A DNA stretch of 64,000 nucleotides, taken from positions 7,502,001 through 7,566,000 of the forward strand of contig NZ_JADBEB010000001.1 of the NCBI RefSeq assembly GCF_014874095.1, written 5' to 3'. Below, piece after piece: positions 1-7,932 of this stretch. This DNA comes from Plantactinospora soyae. GTDB lineage: Bacteria; Actinomycetota; Actinomycetes; Mycobacteriales; Micromonosporaceae. The notes below the pieces were generated by a model. The model ran no database searches, had not been told where the DNA came from, and saw nothing but the letters and a program-made list of their open reading frames with translations. Positions within the stretch are counted from its first letter, which is position 1. Every line of letters starts with the position of its first letter. The position numbers were made by a program, and so were the translations under genes.

Positions 1-1042
1 CCGGGCCGCCGCTGTCCCCGCCGTAACCGGACTCCAAACCGTCCAGCTGGGTGGCCTCGACCAGGTCCTGCCGGTCGGTGTAGTGGAACTGGACCTCGAG
101 GTTGCAGATCGGGTGGCCGACCACCCAGGAAGTGGTGTAACCGGACTGGCAGAGTAGCTGCCCGGGGAAGACCTGCGTCCAGCCGACAACCGGCACCTTC
201 GTCTCGTCGTACTGGCCGCCGACGTACATGTATTTACCCGCCGACTCGGCACTGATCAGTGCGGTGTCGTGGTCGACGTGCCGCTGCACCATCGTCCCGA
301 TCGGTTCGTTGACGCCGTCTGACCACAACGATCCGAGCTCACCGCAGTGCGCGGCGGTCAGCACGTACGGTGTGTTGGTGCCGGCGTGGCGAACCCCGAA
401 CCCGGCGGTGCAGTCGACGCCGGGTCCGTCCCGCGAGATGCCCGCGCCGCCGTTCCAGGGAGCCTCGTCGTCGTCGCGGGTGGCGTGCAGCTTCGGCTTC
501 TTCGCCGCGACGCTGTGGGTCTTGACGCCGGTGTTCGGCAGAGCCGGCACTTTGGCACCGGCTGAGGTGTCGACCGCGACCTGCAGGCCGCTGCCGTCCG
601 TCTTGATCCGTACGGTGTGTGCGGCGTCGGTCGGGTCGGAGGCGACGACGCGGCTCACCTTGGCTGCGGCGGTCTTCAGTTCGGTGCCGGAGTACGCGGC
701 CGGTTCGACCTTGACCTCGGCGATCCGCCGGGCGCTGTCCACAGCCCGGGTGACGTCAGCTGGGACGGTGCCCTTCCACCACAGCGTGACGTGGCCTTTG
801 ACCAACCCGAGCCCGGCGTAGCCGCGCGGCTGGCCGGCCTCGACCACCGACCGGATGACGCTCGCCGCGTCGATCAGCGGCACCTGGGCCGCCATCCGGG
901 CGCGAACCGCCGGTGACAGGCCGGCGGAGGTCACCGGCGGTGCGGCCGAGGCTGGCCCGCTGAACGCGACCGCGCCCACTGTGGACAGCCCGAGCAGGCC
1001 GGCAGCGACCACTCGGAGAGTGTCGCGAAAGATTGGCTTCAT
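1..1042 (-). CDS. Secreted S1-family (streptogrisin-like) serine protease, C-terminus cut by window edge
   Basis: The reading frame starts at the ATG complementary to 1040-1042, after a G-rich stretch, and runs off the left edge with no stop, about 347 codons. The N-terminus is a signal peptide (MKPIFRD, a hydrophobic core, then PASAAPP). A propeptide-like region of about 130 residues follows. The catalytic domain then shows the S1 triad: TAAHC (His), VDHDTAL (Asp) and GDSGGP (Ser) right at the window edge. This order fits an alpha-lytic/streptogrisin-type secreted endopeptidase made as a zymogen. Substrate preference cannot be read because the specificity pocket lies beyond the edge. Downstream partners are unknown. 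Upstream on the same strand lies IS debris. Confidence 0.9.
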   Translation of the reverse strand, partial: MKPIFRDTLRVVAAGLLGLSTVGAVAFSGPASAAPPVTSAGLSPAVRARMAAQVPLIDAASVIRSVVEAGQPRGYAGLGLVKGHVTLWWKGTVPADVTRAVDSARRIAEVKVEPAAYSGTELKTAAAKVSRVVASDPTDAAHTVRIKTDGSGLQVAVDTSAGAKVPALPNTGVKTHSVAAKKPKLHATRDDDEAPWNGGAGISRDGPGVDCTAGFGVRHAGTNTPYVLTAAHCGELGSLWSDGVNEPIGTMVQRHVDHDTALISAESAGKYMYVGGQYDETKVPVVGWTQVFPGQLLCQSGYTTSWVVGHPICNLEVQFHYTDRQDLVEATQLDGLESGYGGDSGGP

Positions 1043-1183
1043 GCCCCCAGCCAACCGCCTGGTCGGACCCGCGAACAGGCAGAACAACCGGCAGCTTGAT
1101 TGGTGCCGCCAGTCCTGCCGGTCTTGGTGCCACAACCTGTTTCGGCGGGCCTGTCTCGCTAAGGGTGTTTCCGGCGATCTTGG

Positions 1184-1280
1184 TTAGTAGGTTTCTGCGG
1201 CTGGGAATCGGTCGCTGAAGGTTATGGCGAAGGCGTTCAACGCGGGTTTCCAGCGCATCGTCCATCGGGTTCTTCCTGCT
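1184..1280 (-). pseudogene. C-terminal remnant of an IS256 (Mutator)-family transposase
   Basis: On the minus strand the frame from 1280 to the stop at 1184-1186 reads as the typical IS256-family C-terminus, with RWTMRWKPALNAFAITF followed by a short tail and stop. Everything upstream of this tail is missing: the frame meets the IS6-type end at 1281. Sequence just past the stop (1161-1183) resembles the terminal region of such elements. This is a dead remnant, apparently cut by the neighbouring IS6 element. Confidence 0.7.
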
Positions 1281-2099
1281 GGTGCTGTTGCATGACGGGC
1301 GCGGGGACGTGGTGCGCCCGGATTCTGGCTCCGGGTCAGATCGCTCGGGCGAGTTCGGTGAACGCTTCGGCGACACGGATCTTGGGTGGTGCGCCGTGTC
1401 CGAGTTCGTAGTGTCCGCGTCGCAGGTTCTGTATGAAGGCGTGTCCGGCGATGATCACCTGCGCGGTCCGGTCGGTGCGTAGCCCGCGCATCGGGCGTAA
1501 CCGGTGTTTGAGCTGGCTGTGGTCGGCCTCAACCGGGTTGTTGGCGTACCGCTCGACGTGGTGCCAGGCCGATGGGACGAGGTCGTCGCGTACCGCCTGG
1601 TAGACCGGCGCGGCGTCGGTGACCACCTCGCAGGGTTCAACTTTCAGTGTCCGCAGGGCCCGTCGGAAGAAGCGGCGGGCCGCGGCGGCGTCCCGGCGGG
1701 CCGACACGAGGACGTCGATGACCTGCCCATGCTGGTCGACGGCACGGTAGACGTACCGCCATATGCCGTTGACCTTCACATAGGTCTCGTCGACAGACCA
1801 CCGGTCACCAGGTGCGTGACGGGTGAACCTCGCGGCGTCGGCCAGCAGCGGGGTAAACCGTTGTACCCATCGGAAGATGGTGACGTGGTCGACCTCGATT
1901 CCGCGTTCAACCAGCAGTTCTTCCACATCGCGGTAGGACAGGTTGAACCGTAGGCACCAGCGGACCGCGACCACGATCGCCTCAGCCGGGAACCGGAGCC
2001 CGGCGAACGCCGACCTGGGCGGCGACCACGGACGACGATGGCCTGATTGCGTCGTCCCTCAACTCTGCCCGGACCTCCGACTGGCGACGCAACAGACCC
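1281..2099 (-). mobile_element. IS6-family insertion sequence, about 819 bp
   Basis: The ends carry imperfect inverted repeats. The left end has GGTGCTGTTGC at 1281-1291 and the right end has GGGTCTGTTGC on the minus strand at 2089-2099; both match the GG..CTGTTGC termini usual for IS6/IS26-type elements. One transposase gene fills the element. The 8 bases flanking each side (1273-1280 and 2100-2107) do not match, so no target-site duplication is visible. That suggests rearrangement, or cointegrate-type insertion followed by deletion. Confidence 0.75.
1336..1974 (-). CDS. IS6-family DDE transposase
   Basis: This 212-residue protein has the IS6/IS26 fold. An N-terminal HTH region (VAVRWCLRFNLSYRDVEELL) is followed by the DDE catalytic residues: Asp in WSVDETYVKV, Asp in VVTDAAPVY and Glu in NNPVEADHSQ. 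The GTG at 1974 is the first possible start. In-frame sequence upstream (RFPAEAI just before it) still looks like transposase, but a TGA closes the frame further up with no start between. The N-terminus therefore lacks about 10 residues normally present, and activity is uncertain although the catalytic residues are intact. Confidence 0.85.
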   Translation of the reverse strand: MVAVRWCLRFNLSYRDVEELLVERGIEVDHVTIFRWVQRFTPLLADAARFTRHAPGDRWSVDETYVKVNGIWRYVYRAVDQHGQVIDVLVSARRDAAAARRFFRRALRTLKVEPCEVVTDAAPVYQAVRDDLVPSAWHHVERYANNPVEADHSQLKHRLRPMRGLRTDRTAQVIIAGHAFIQNLRRGHYELGHGAPPKIRVAEAFTELARAI

Positions 2100-2355
2100 C
2101 GGATGCAGCACAGGTTGCGGTCCTCACGACGAGCACGGTGCGGCCGTTAAGCCGCGAAGGCGGTTGATTGCCGCATGTCCCTCTTTATGGATCAAGCACC
2201 CAGGTCCAGCGCATTTCGGCCGCAGGTGTGCAGGGTGCTGGAGGCCAAGAAACCATCGATGATCGATGAGGAGTTGCTCGTACGCGCCGGCGGCGCCGCC
2301 CGGGCCGGCCCTCCGCGCCAGTACCAGCGCCAGGGCCTGGCTCGGTTGGTCCTGT

Positions 2356-2361
2356 TAGAAT
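2356..2361 (+). promoter_or_regulatory. Candidate -10 box (TAGAAT) of the ABC-F gene
   Basis: TAGAAT matches the actinobacterial -10 consensus, with an expected transcript start near 2368-2369. That places the transcript start on the ATG of the upstream mini-ORF, implying a leaderless mini-ORF and a leader of about 186 nt before the ABC-F start. No good -35 is seen, which is common for activator-dependent promoters. Confidence 0.45.
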
Positions 2362-2368
2362 CCTCGTT

Positions 2369-2389
2369 ATGGGTACGCTGGTTCTCTAG
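2369..2389 (+). CDS. Six-codon upstream ORF (leader peptide MGTLVL)
   Basis: ATG GGT ACG CTG GTT CTC TAG starts at the predicted transcription start and ends 4 nt before a strong hairpin. Short upstream ORFs of this sort control several antibiotic-resistance ABC-F genes by ribosome stalling and attenuation. The assignment here is inferred from position only. Confidence 0.4.
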   Translation: MGTLVL

Positions 2390-2393
2390 TACG

Positions 2394-2427
2394 GGACGCC
2401 GCGTTGAGTCTTCTCCGCGGCGGGTCC
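2394..2427 (+). promoter_or_regulatory. Candidate attenuator hairpin in the ABC-F leader
   Basis: GGACGCCGCG (2394-2403) pairs with CGCGGC plus GTCC (2416-2421 and 2424-2427) across a 12-nt loop, with a 2-nt bulge. It follows the leader ORF stop directly. A second structure, CCGCGA (2506-2511) with TCGCGG (2535-2540), sits just before the ribosome binding site. Together they suggest antibiotic-responsive attenuation, not demonstrated here. Confidence 0.4.
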
Positions 2428-2554
2428 TACGCGCGCCCGGCGACAAGGCCGTTGTAGGCGCGAGGCCCCTGTACATCCGTGCGCCTCCTCAGGGATGCGT
2501 ATGTGCCGCGACCGCTGGCGTTATCGCCCACGCATCGCGGAGAGGAACCCTGTG

Positions 2555-4312
2555 ATGACTCATAGTTCTCGTTCCCCATCCCCGGCCCGGCTACTATCGA
2601 GCGCCACCGCAAGCCGCCCACACCGCGTCTGCGCGATCCGTGGCGGGGCCGTCCGCTTCGCCGAACGCACAGTACTCAGCGGTGTGGAGCTCGTCGTGGG
2701 TGCCGCTGAGCGTATTGCGGTGATCGGCGACAACGGCGCCGGCAAGTCGACACTTCTTCGCGCCATCGCGGGAACCGTCACCCTGGCGGCCGGCGAACGA
2801 CTGGTCGAGTTGCCCGGTGGTTTCGCGCTCGCCGAACAACGACCCGACTTCGCGCCCGACGCGACGATCGCCGAAGCACTCGACGAACTGCTCGCTGACG
2901 TACACCGGATCGAGTCCGAGATACAGGAAACCGCCGAAAGAGTGGCGCACGCGGAGGTTGACGAGCAACCCGCCTTCCTCGATCGGCTGAGCGCGGTGAT
3001 GGATCGTTTCGAGGCGAGAGACGGGTACCATCTCGACCAGAGAGTGGACGCGGCGCTCGACCAGCTCGGACTCGGCGGACTCGACCGTGCGCGGCCGGTC
3101 AGTGCTCTCTCCGGCGGCGAGCGTGCGCGGCTCGCCCTCGCGGCGGCGTTGTCGTCGGAGGCGGAGCTTCTGCTGCTCGACGAACCGACGAACGATCTTG
3201 ATGACGCAGGCATCTCCTGGCTCGAAGAGCGCCTCTCGAGGCACCGAGGTGCCCTCGTGGTAGTGACACACGATCGCGTCTTCCTCGACAAGTTCGCCAC
3301 GGCCCTCATCCGCGTCGAGAACGGCGTCCTACGGCGTTACGGCGACAGCTATCCGGGCTACCTCGCCGCCCGTGAAGCCGAGCGGCGGCGGTTACTGGAG
3401 GAGCACGAGGCATGGCGGCAGGATCTGGCGCGGAACGAAGCACTCATCGCCGCCAACGCGTTCCGCCTCGATGCGATCCCACAGAAGCGGGAACGGGCTA
3501 TCTTCGGTCACGCCGCATTCCGCGCACGCAGCCGCGACCACGGCGCGACACGTCGGATCGGGATGGCGAAGGGACGCGTTGCGCGCCTCCGCGCCAACCC
3601 GGCACCGCGGCCAGCGGACCCGCTCCGCTTCCTGGCACCGTTCACCGGCGATCGGTCGCCGGAGGCTGGCGACGACTCCAGCACGGGTGCGCTTCTGCTC
3701 GCAGCAGACGCAGTGCGTCTCAGCGTCGACGGAACAGGACCGCGACTCGCACTCGACTCGATGGAAGTCCGCACGGGTGAGCGATGGCTCATCTCGGGGC
3801 CGAACGGCGCGGGCAAGACAACGCTACTCCGCCTGCTCGCAGGCGAACTCACCCCACTTCAAGGCACAGTCTGGCAGCGTCCCGACATCCGCATGGCGTG
3901 GTTGCGTCAGGATCTCGCGACCGGCTCCCGAAAAACTCTCCTCGATGCCTTCGCCAACGCCACCGACGCGTACCGCGACGACGCCGCGGAGTTGCTGCTC
4001 AGGCTCGGCCTGTTCCACCCCGACGAGCTGCCCCGGAGGCTCACCGACATGTCGATCGGGCAACGCAGACGGTTCGAGGTCGCCGTCGCGGTTACGGCGC
4101 CAAGTGACATTCTGCTGCTCGATGAGCCTACGAATCACCTGAACCCGGAGCTCGTCGAGCAATTGGAGCACGCTCTGCTCGACTATCCGGGTGCTGTGCT
4201 CACCGTGACTCATGACCGACGTTGGCGTGAACTCGCAACAACGGCCGGCCAGCTGCGCAGAATCCACGTGTCGCCCGGAGGGGAAGTCTCGGCGATGCCG
4301 TCACCAGGCTGA
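2555..4312 (+). CDS. ABC-F ATPase, antibiotic-resistance type (ribosome protection)
   Basis: This 585-residue protein has two ABC ATPase domains and no membrane segment, the hallmark of ABC-F proteins. Domain 1 has Walker A GDNGAGKST, signature LSGGERARL and Walker B LLLLDEPTNDLD. Domain 2 has GPNGAGKTT, MSIGQRRR and ILLLDEPTNHLN. A charged inter-domain linker lies between them. Actinomycete relatives (TlrC, CarA, OleB, SrmB, LmrC type) protect the ribosome from macrolides and lincosamides. I chose the ATG at 2555 because AGAGGA (2541-2546) sits 8 nt upstream. GTG at 2552 is an alternative. Codon use looks less GC3-biased than in neighbours, and IS remnants flank it on both sides, which suggests horizontal acquisition. 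The drug class is not predictable from sequence. Confidence 0.9.
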   Translation: MTHSSRSPSPARLLSSATASRPHRVCAIRGGAVRFAERTVLSGVELVVGAAERIAVIGDNGAGKSTLLRAIAGTVTLAAGERLVELPGGFALAEQRPDFAPDATIAEALDELLADVHRIESEIQETAERVAHAEVDEQPAFLDRLSAVMDRFEARDGYHLDQRVDAALDQLGLGGLDRARPVSALSGGERARLALAAALSSEAELLLLDEPTNDLDDAGISWLEERLSRHRGALVVVTHDRVFLDKFATALIRVENGVLRRYGDSYPGYLAAREAERRRLLEEHEAWRQDLARNEALIAANAFRLDAIPQKRERAIFGHAAFRARSRDHGATRRIGMAKGRVARLRANPAPRPADPLRFLAPFTGDRSPEAGDDSSTGALLLAADAVRLSVDGTGPRLALDSMEVRTGERWLISGPNGAGKTTLLRLLAGELTPLQGTVWQRPDIRMAWLRQDLATGSRKTLLDAFANATDAYRDDAAELLLRLGLFHPDELPRRLTDMSIGQRRRFEVAVAVTAPSDILLLDEPTNHLNPELVEQLEHALLDYPGAVLTVTHDRRWRELATTAGQLRRIHVSPGGEVSAMPSPG

Positions 4313-4693
4313 ACCCGGACCGGGTACCACGGCATCGACCGAGGCGCCTGGCCGAACCTGTCCACGCTCGTCGCCCGACCCTGTACCGCTCGGAAAGTCG
4401 GTCGGGTCTGTGGACGCTTCCATGGACGGCGTGGCGTTCCACCCGGGAGAGATGGGTCGCCGCCCGGGTTCGGTGCTGGTGATCCTCACGTGACTCACGT
4501 TAGATCTGGCCGCGTCCGCGTGCCGTCGTGTGGACCTGTCCGTGGGATTGCCGGCGCCGGCCCGGCCCACCTGTTGGCCTGATCAGAAACCTGTCCGTGC
4601 ATTGACGCGTGACTCATCACAGATATGTTGCCGGGTGCCCTCTTCCCAGGCCGACGCCCTACGAGTGTCGCCCAGCGAAGGGAAGCACCCGCA
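4313..4693. other. Gene-free spacer downstream of the ABC-F gene
   Basis: No frame here has a convincing start, ribosome site or recognisable domain. The last part (about 4600-4693) is probably the non-coding left end of the IS110-type remnant that follows. Confidence 0.4.
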
Positions 4694-4880
4694 GTGCTGC
4701 TGGCAGAACAGGTTGAGTCGTCATCGGGGTCGACGCCCACACCGACACCCATACCGCCGCGGTGGTCAGCGCCGCCGGGGCGGTGCTGACCGAGCTGAAG
4801 GTGCCCGCCGACGACGACGGCGCGGCCGTGTTGCTGGTCTGGGCCAACGAGCATGCTGGTGCTCTGCGCCGACGGGCCAG
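4694..4880 (+). pseudogene. N-terminal remnant of an IS110-family (DEDD) transposase
   Basis: From GTG at 4694 the frame gives VLLAEQVE, then one base appears deleted near 4717. Reading continues in the next frame as VVIGVDAHTDTHTAAVV, the classic N-terminus of IS110-family RuvC-like transposases, with the first catalytic Asp in GVDAH. Similarity fades by about 4880 (WANEHAGALR) and no remaining transposase follows. This is a frameshifted and truncated remnant. Confidence 0.7.
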
Positions 4881-5005
4881 CCGACCATGGTCTTGTACCT
4901 GATCATGTTCATCGTGGATCGCGGTGGCTCTGATTCGGCCAACTGGACCTGGTGGGTTGTGCGAACACGGTAGCGGGATTGTGGGGTGCCCAGATCGTCC
5001 GGTGG

Positions 5006-5281
5006 TCAGTCCGACGAGCCCGGATCGGATTCGGACTCATGCACCGCGATGGCCAGGCCCACCTCCTCCAGGACCTCCGCTGGAGTGTCGCCGCCACGGT
5101 TGGCGGCGAGCTGGGCAAGCAGGGAAGCCAGAGCTATCAGGCCACTTATGGAGGTGCCGGCCGTACGTTCGTTGATGAGGGGTGCGATACGGTCAGCGAG
5201 TGCTTCGCCATCGGCGCCGGCCTCGATTGCGAGGGTGACGAGGGCGATGGCGTGTTTGACTGCGTCGGCGGAGGTGGTCAT
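5006..5281 (-). CDS. Small hypothetical protein (91 aa)
   Basis: The frame opens with ATG at 5281 (MTTSADAVKHAIALV) and ends at 5006. It is a helical, alanine- and leucine-rich soluble protein with an acidic C-terminal tail (HESESDPGSSD). I do not recognise a domain. The composition is protein-like (balanced Leu/Ile/Glu, no arginine-proline runs as in shadow frames), which is why I keep it. It stands alone between transposase remnants, so it may be part of the same degraded island. Confidence 0.5.
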   Translation of the reverse strand: MTTSADAVKHAIALVTLAIEAGADGEALADRIAPLINERTAGTSISGLIALASLLAQLAANRGGDTPAEVLEEVGLAIAVHESESDPGSSD

Positions 5282-5450
5282 CGGCCGATGCTACGGCTGA
5301 TGTCAGGCGGCCAGGGCGGGGAATTGATGGATCGGGGCACCGGGATTAGCCGTCCTGAACGTCGAGGTCCTGCCCCCCGACGGTCCGCCGAGCGACCGGC
5401 GTGCCGACAGGCCGGCAAGTCGGGCCGGCAAGTCGGCTGGCCAACAGGCA

Positions 5451-5493
<43 letters not shown>

Positions 5494-5567
5494 CAGCGAA
5501 TCACAGTGCGCCAGGTAATTCGATCGATGTTCCAACCGGGAGCCCCGATGCTGTCTTGCCCTGCCGC

Positions 5568-5712
5568 ACCCGCACCGACCATCCCAGCGGCGACAAGGCG
5601 TACAGCTCCCGCCGTAGCCGCCGTTACCTCCGCAGACGCCAGATCAAGCACACCACTGCCGAACCGCGAAGCGAGCAGGTCAACCGACAACCCTGTGCAT
5701 CGGGATCTACAG
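5568..5712 (+). pseudogene. Internal fragment of an IS5-type (DDE) transposase
   Basis: The plus frame reads RTRTDHPSGDKAYSSRRSRR and continues YLRRRQIKHTTAEPRSEQVN. This matches the conserved block of IS5-group transposases around the second catalytic Asp (usually ADKAYSSRANRRYLRRRGI). Neither the N-terminal part nor the downstream block with the catalytic Glu is present, so this is a fragment. Confidence 0.7.
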
Positions 5713-5746
5713 CGAACCGTGTGGACGAGTTGAGAGTGGCATGCGT

Positions 5747-6226
5747 CTATCGCTGCGCTTCGAAGTGCTCTTTCATCGCTGGGTAGTAGTCGTCGAAGTT
5801 CGGCGCCGGCCGGCCGTCGCGCGAGGCTACCAACGCGTCCAGGTAGTACTCCCAGCCCGGCCCGACGTCGCCGACGCCCTCGGTACCGGTCAAGTGCTGT
5901 GTGAACCGCAACTCGGTCACGCCCGCATTCTCCACCAGCACCATCTCCAGGTGCCAACTCCCCTGCTCGTCCACGGCGGAAACCGCCAGCCGACGTGGTG
6001 GCTCGCACGCGTCGATGGTCATGTCCATCGAGGGCTTGCCCTCCTCGTGCACCAACTGGACCTTGATCGTGCGTCCCGGCGCCGCGTCGCCCTGCCACGG
6101 GCCGAACCAGCGTTCCGTGCGCGCCGAATCAGTCAGGCTCGCCCAGACGTCAGCCATGGGCGCCCGGAACGTGCGGGTCAGCACGAGGTCTTTGCCGAAC
6201 AGCCGGCCTGTGGGTGTCGGGCTCAT
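5747..6226 (-). CDS. SRPBCC (AHSA1-like) domain protein
   Basis: This 159-residue protein has the START/Bet v1-like AHSA1 pattern: LVLTRTFRAPMADVWASLTD, then RTERWFGPWQG, and a C-terminal stretch ending in YPAMKEHFEAQR. The start ATG at 6226 overlaps the stop of the upstream ArsR gene (ATGA). ArsR-SRPBCC pairs are common in actinobacteria, the SRPBCC protein probably binding a small hydrophobic ligand. Its ligand and exact role are unknown. Co-transcription with the regulator is nearly certain from the overlap. Confidence 0.85.
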   Translation of the reverse strand: MSPTPTGRLFGKDLVLTRTFRAPMADVWASLTDSARTERWFGPWQGDAAPGRTIKVQLVHEEGKPSMDMTIDACEPPRRLAVSAVDEQGSWHLEMVLVENAGVTELRFTQHLTGTEGVGDVGPGWEYYLDALVASRDGRPAPNFDDYYPAMKEHFEAQR

Positions 6227-6585
6227 GCGATCTCCTTCTGGGATGGGTGCCGCCCGGCGGCGGTGTGCCGCTCGCGGCGGGTGCGGTAGACCTCGGTCTC
6301 CAGTGCATCGAGGCGGTGCTGCCAGCCGGACGGGCGCATCAGCCGTCCCAGCCAACCGGTCAGTTCGTCGAGCGGCGCGGTGACCAGCGTGTAGACCCGT
6401 CGGCGTCCGTCAGCCGTATCGCGTACCAGACCCGCCTCGCGCAACACGCGAAGGTGACGACTGACGGCCGGCCTACTGATGACGAACCGGTCGGCGATCT
6501 GCCCGGCCGCGAGTGGTTCGTCGCGCAGCATCAGCAGGATTTCCCGCCGTACAGGGTCGGCGATCGCCTCCACCACTTCGTCCAC
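6223..6585 (-). CDS. ArsR-family transcriptional regulator
   Basis: This 120-residue winged-helix regulator has the ArsR core: IADPVRREILLMLRDEPLAA, then recognition helix ISRPAVSRHLRVLREAGLV and wing DTADGRRRVYTL. No cysteine metal site is visible, in keeping with ArsR members linked to SRPBCC proteins. The start is GTG at 6585; there is no clear Shine-Dalgarno. A TATAGG-like -10 about 15 nt upstream suggests a very short or absent leader. The GTG lies inside the left arm of a perfect 20-bp inverted repeat, the probable auto-operator. It overlaps the SRPBCC gene by 4 nt. Confidence 0.85.
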   Translation of the reverse strand: MDEVVEAIADPVRREILLMLRDEPLAAGQIADRFVISRPAVSRHLRVLREAGLVRDTADGRRRVYTLVTAPLDELTGWLGRLMRPSGWQHRLDALETEVYRTRRERHTAAGRHPSQKEIA

Positions 6586-6625
6586 GCCGGAAGCGTAACC
6601 TATAAGTTACGCTTCCGGCGTGGAC
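6580..6625. promoter_or_regulatory. Perfect 20-bp inverted repeat over the arsR start (candidate operator)
   Basis: The left arm at 6580-6599 and the right arm at 6606-6625 are exact reverse complements, separated by six bases (CTATAA). The repeat covers the -10 region and the GTG of the ArsR gene. It is longer than the usual 12-16 bp ArsR operator. Confidence 0.6.
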
Positions 6626-6827
6626 ACACTTGCTGTTCAGGACCCAGAGCCATGACCGGATGCACTGATCCGCCGCTGATCGTGTGCCTCGCACACCGGG
6701 GCCCTGGTCACTCTCCGTGCACTGTCGTTCGAGGTGTCGGACGCACGCCCCTGTCGATCAGCGATAGACGGTTCCGGAGGGTCACCCATCCCGCAGGAGC
6801 TATCGGCTTCCCCAGCGGCCGATCGGG

Positions 6828-7199
6828 CTACTGCGTCTGAACCGGTCGCGAAGGGACGCTGAGGATTACCTCGTACAGGTAGAGGTCGCCGTTGGTGCCT
6901 ATCTGGCTGAACCCGGCACGTTCGAGGGTCCGCTGGGAAGCGACGTTGTCCCCGGTGGTGTCGGCGACAACTCGACACAATCCGTGATCGGCCGCCACGT
7001 TCAGCAGGGCGACGAGTGCCTCCGACGCATAGCCGTGACCACGGGCTGATGGGGCGAGGCCGTAGCCGACTCCGACACATCCGTCGTCCGGCTGACCCTT
7101 GAAACCGATTCCACCGATGGCTTTCCCGTCGGCGGTTCGGGTGATCCTGTAGTGCCCGAAGGGGCGCTGGAGCTGATCGCGCCCGGCCCGACGAAGCAT
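6828..7199 (-). CDS. GNAT acetyltransferase, N-terminally short (possibly truncated)
   Basis: The 123-residue frame contains the core of a RimJ/RimL-type GNAT: IGGIGFKGQPDDGCVGVGYG, the acetyl-CoA loop APSARGHGYASEAL, and the C-terminal block TGDNVASQRTLERAGF. Full members are about 170-180 residues, so roughly 50 N-terminal residues are missing. The frame stays open upstream of ATG 7199 for about 20 more residues (SDADAVPASW and on), overlapping the next gene's stop, but then hits TGA with no start. No good ribosome site precedes the ATG. The gene is probably a 5'-truncated relic or a short-form enzyme. Confidence 0.6.
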   Translation of the reverse strand: MLRRAGRDQLQRPFGHYRITRTADGKAIGGIGFKGQPDDGCVGVGYGLAPSARGHGYASEALVALLNVAADHGLCRVVADTTGDNVASQRTLERAGFSQIGTNGDLYLYEVILSVPSRPVQTQ

Positions 7200-7221
7200 C
7201 GAGCCGGGCGCGTCGAGTGAG

Positions 7222-7932
7222 CTATGCCACGAAGCGGGAACGGCGTCGGCGTCCGATCAGGTAGCCCGCGCCGCCGAGGAGCAGAAGCGCACCGCCAATG
7301 CTGGCGACGGTCGCGGTGTCGGCACCGGTCACGGCCAGCCCACCGCCCTCGCCGCCGGGGGCGCCCAGGCTGGCGGAGGAAGCAGGGGTCGGTGCAACGG
7401 TCGTCGTGGCGCTGGGCGTGGCGCTCGGTGTCGGTGTCGGTGTGGGCTGAGACGCGCAGTCAAGCGCACGTGCGGCGTACAGGCCGTCGTTCAGGTAGGC
7501 CAGGTAGGCATCGATGGTCCCCTCATCGAGCACCTTTTGCGTGGCCGCCTTCACGTTGGGACCAGCGCCCGTCAACGTCCGAACCACCGTGATCCGCAGA
7601 TCCGTTGACCAGGCCTTCTGCACGTCCGCCTTGAGGAATGCGCGGAGATCGTCCGCGGTGCCTTTCAGCCGCTCCTGTATTGCGCGCGGCAGGACGGAGA
7701 ACGAGTCGGCGTTTGCCGCGGCCAGGATCTGGGCGGCCAACACCCGCACCTGTACATCGGTGGCGGTATCCAGGTCGATGGTGACAAGCTCGCGGATATC
7801 CTTGTACACCTTGCGCTCGACCGTTTGGCAGGCCTCGTTCAGGCCGGGCGATTCGGTTTGAGCCGCCGCCGGTGTCGCCGGAATCAGAAAGGCCAGCGCC
7901 ATTAGGACGCCGGCCGGGACCTTCCATCGCAT
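7222..7932 (-). CDS. Sortase-anchored surface protein with ALF-like repeats and LAxTG signal
   Basis: This 236-residue protein begins at ATG 7932, preceded by GGGAGGAAG. A signal peptide (MRWKVPAGVLMALAFLIPATPAAAQ) leads to a helical domain of about 130 residues. Its repeats (IQERLKGTADDLRAFLKADV and a second copy near TQKVLDEGTIDAYLAYLNDG) resemble the actinobacterial ALF repeat. A Pro/Thr/Ser linker follows, then the cell-wall sorting signal LAVTG, a hydrophobic span and a basic tail RRRRSRF. LAxTG is the motif used by class E sortases of actinomycetes. It is thus likely displayed on the cell wall. No sortase gene is in this window. Confidence 0.8.
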   Translation of the reverse strand: MRWKVPAGVLMALAFLIPATPAAAQTESPGLNEACQTVERKVYKDIRELVTIDLDTATDVQVRVLAAQILAAANADSFSVLPRAIQERLKGTADDLRAFLKADVQKAWSTDLRITVVRTLTGAGPNVKAATQKVLDEGTIDAYLAYLNDGLYAARALDCASQPTPTPTPSATPSATTTVAPTPASSASLGAPGGEGGGLAVTGADTATVASIGGALLLLGGAGYLIGRRRRSRFVA

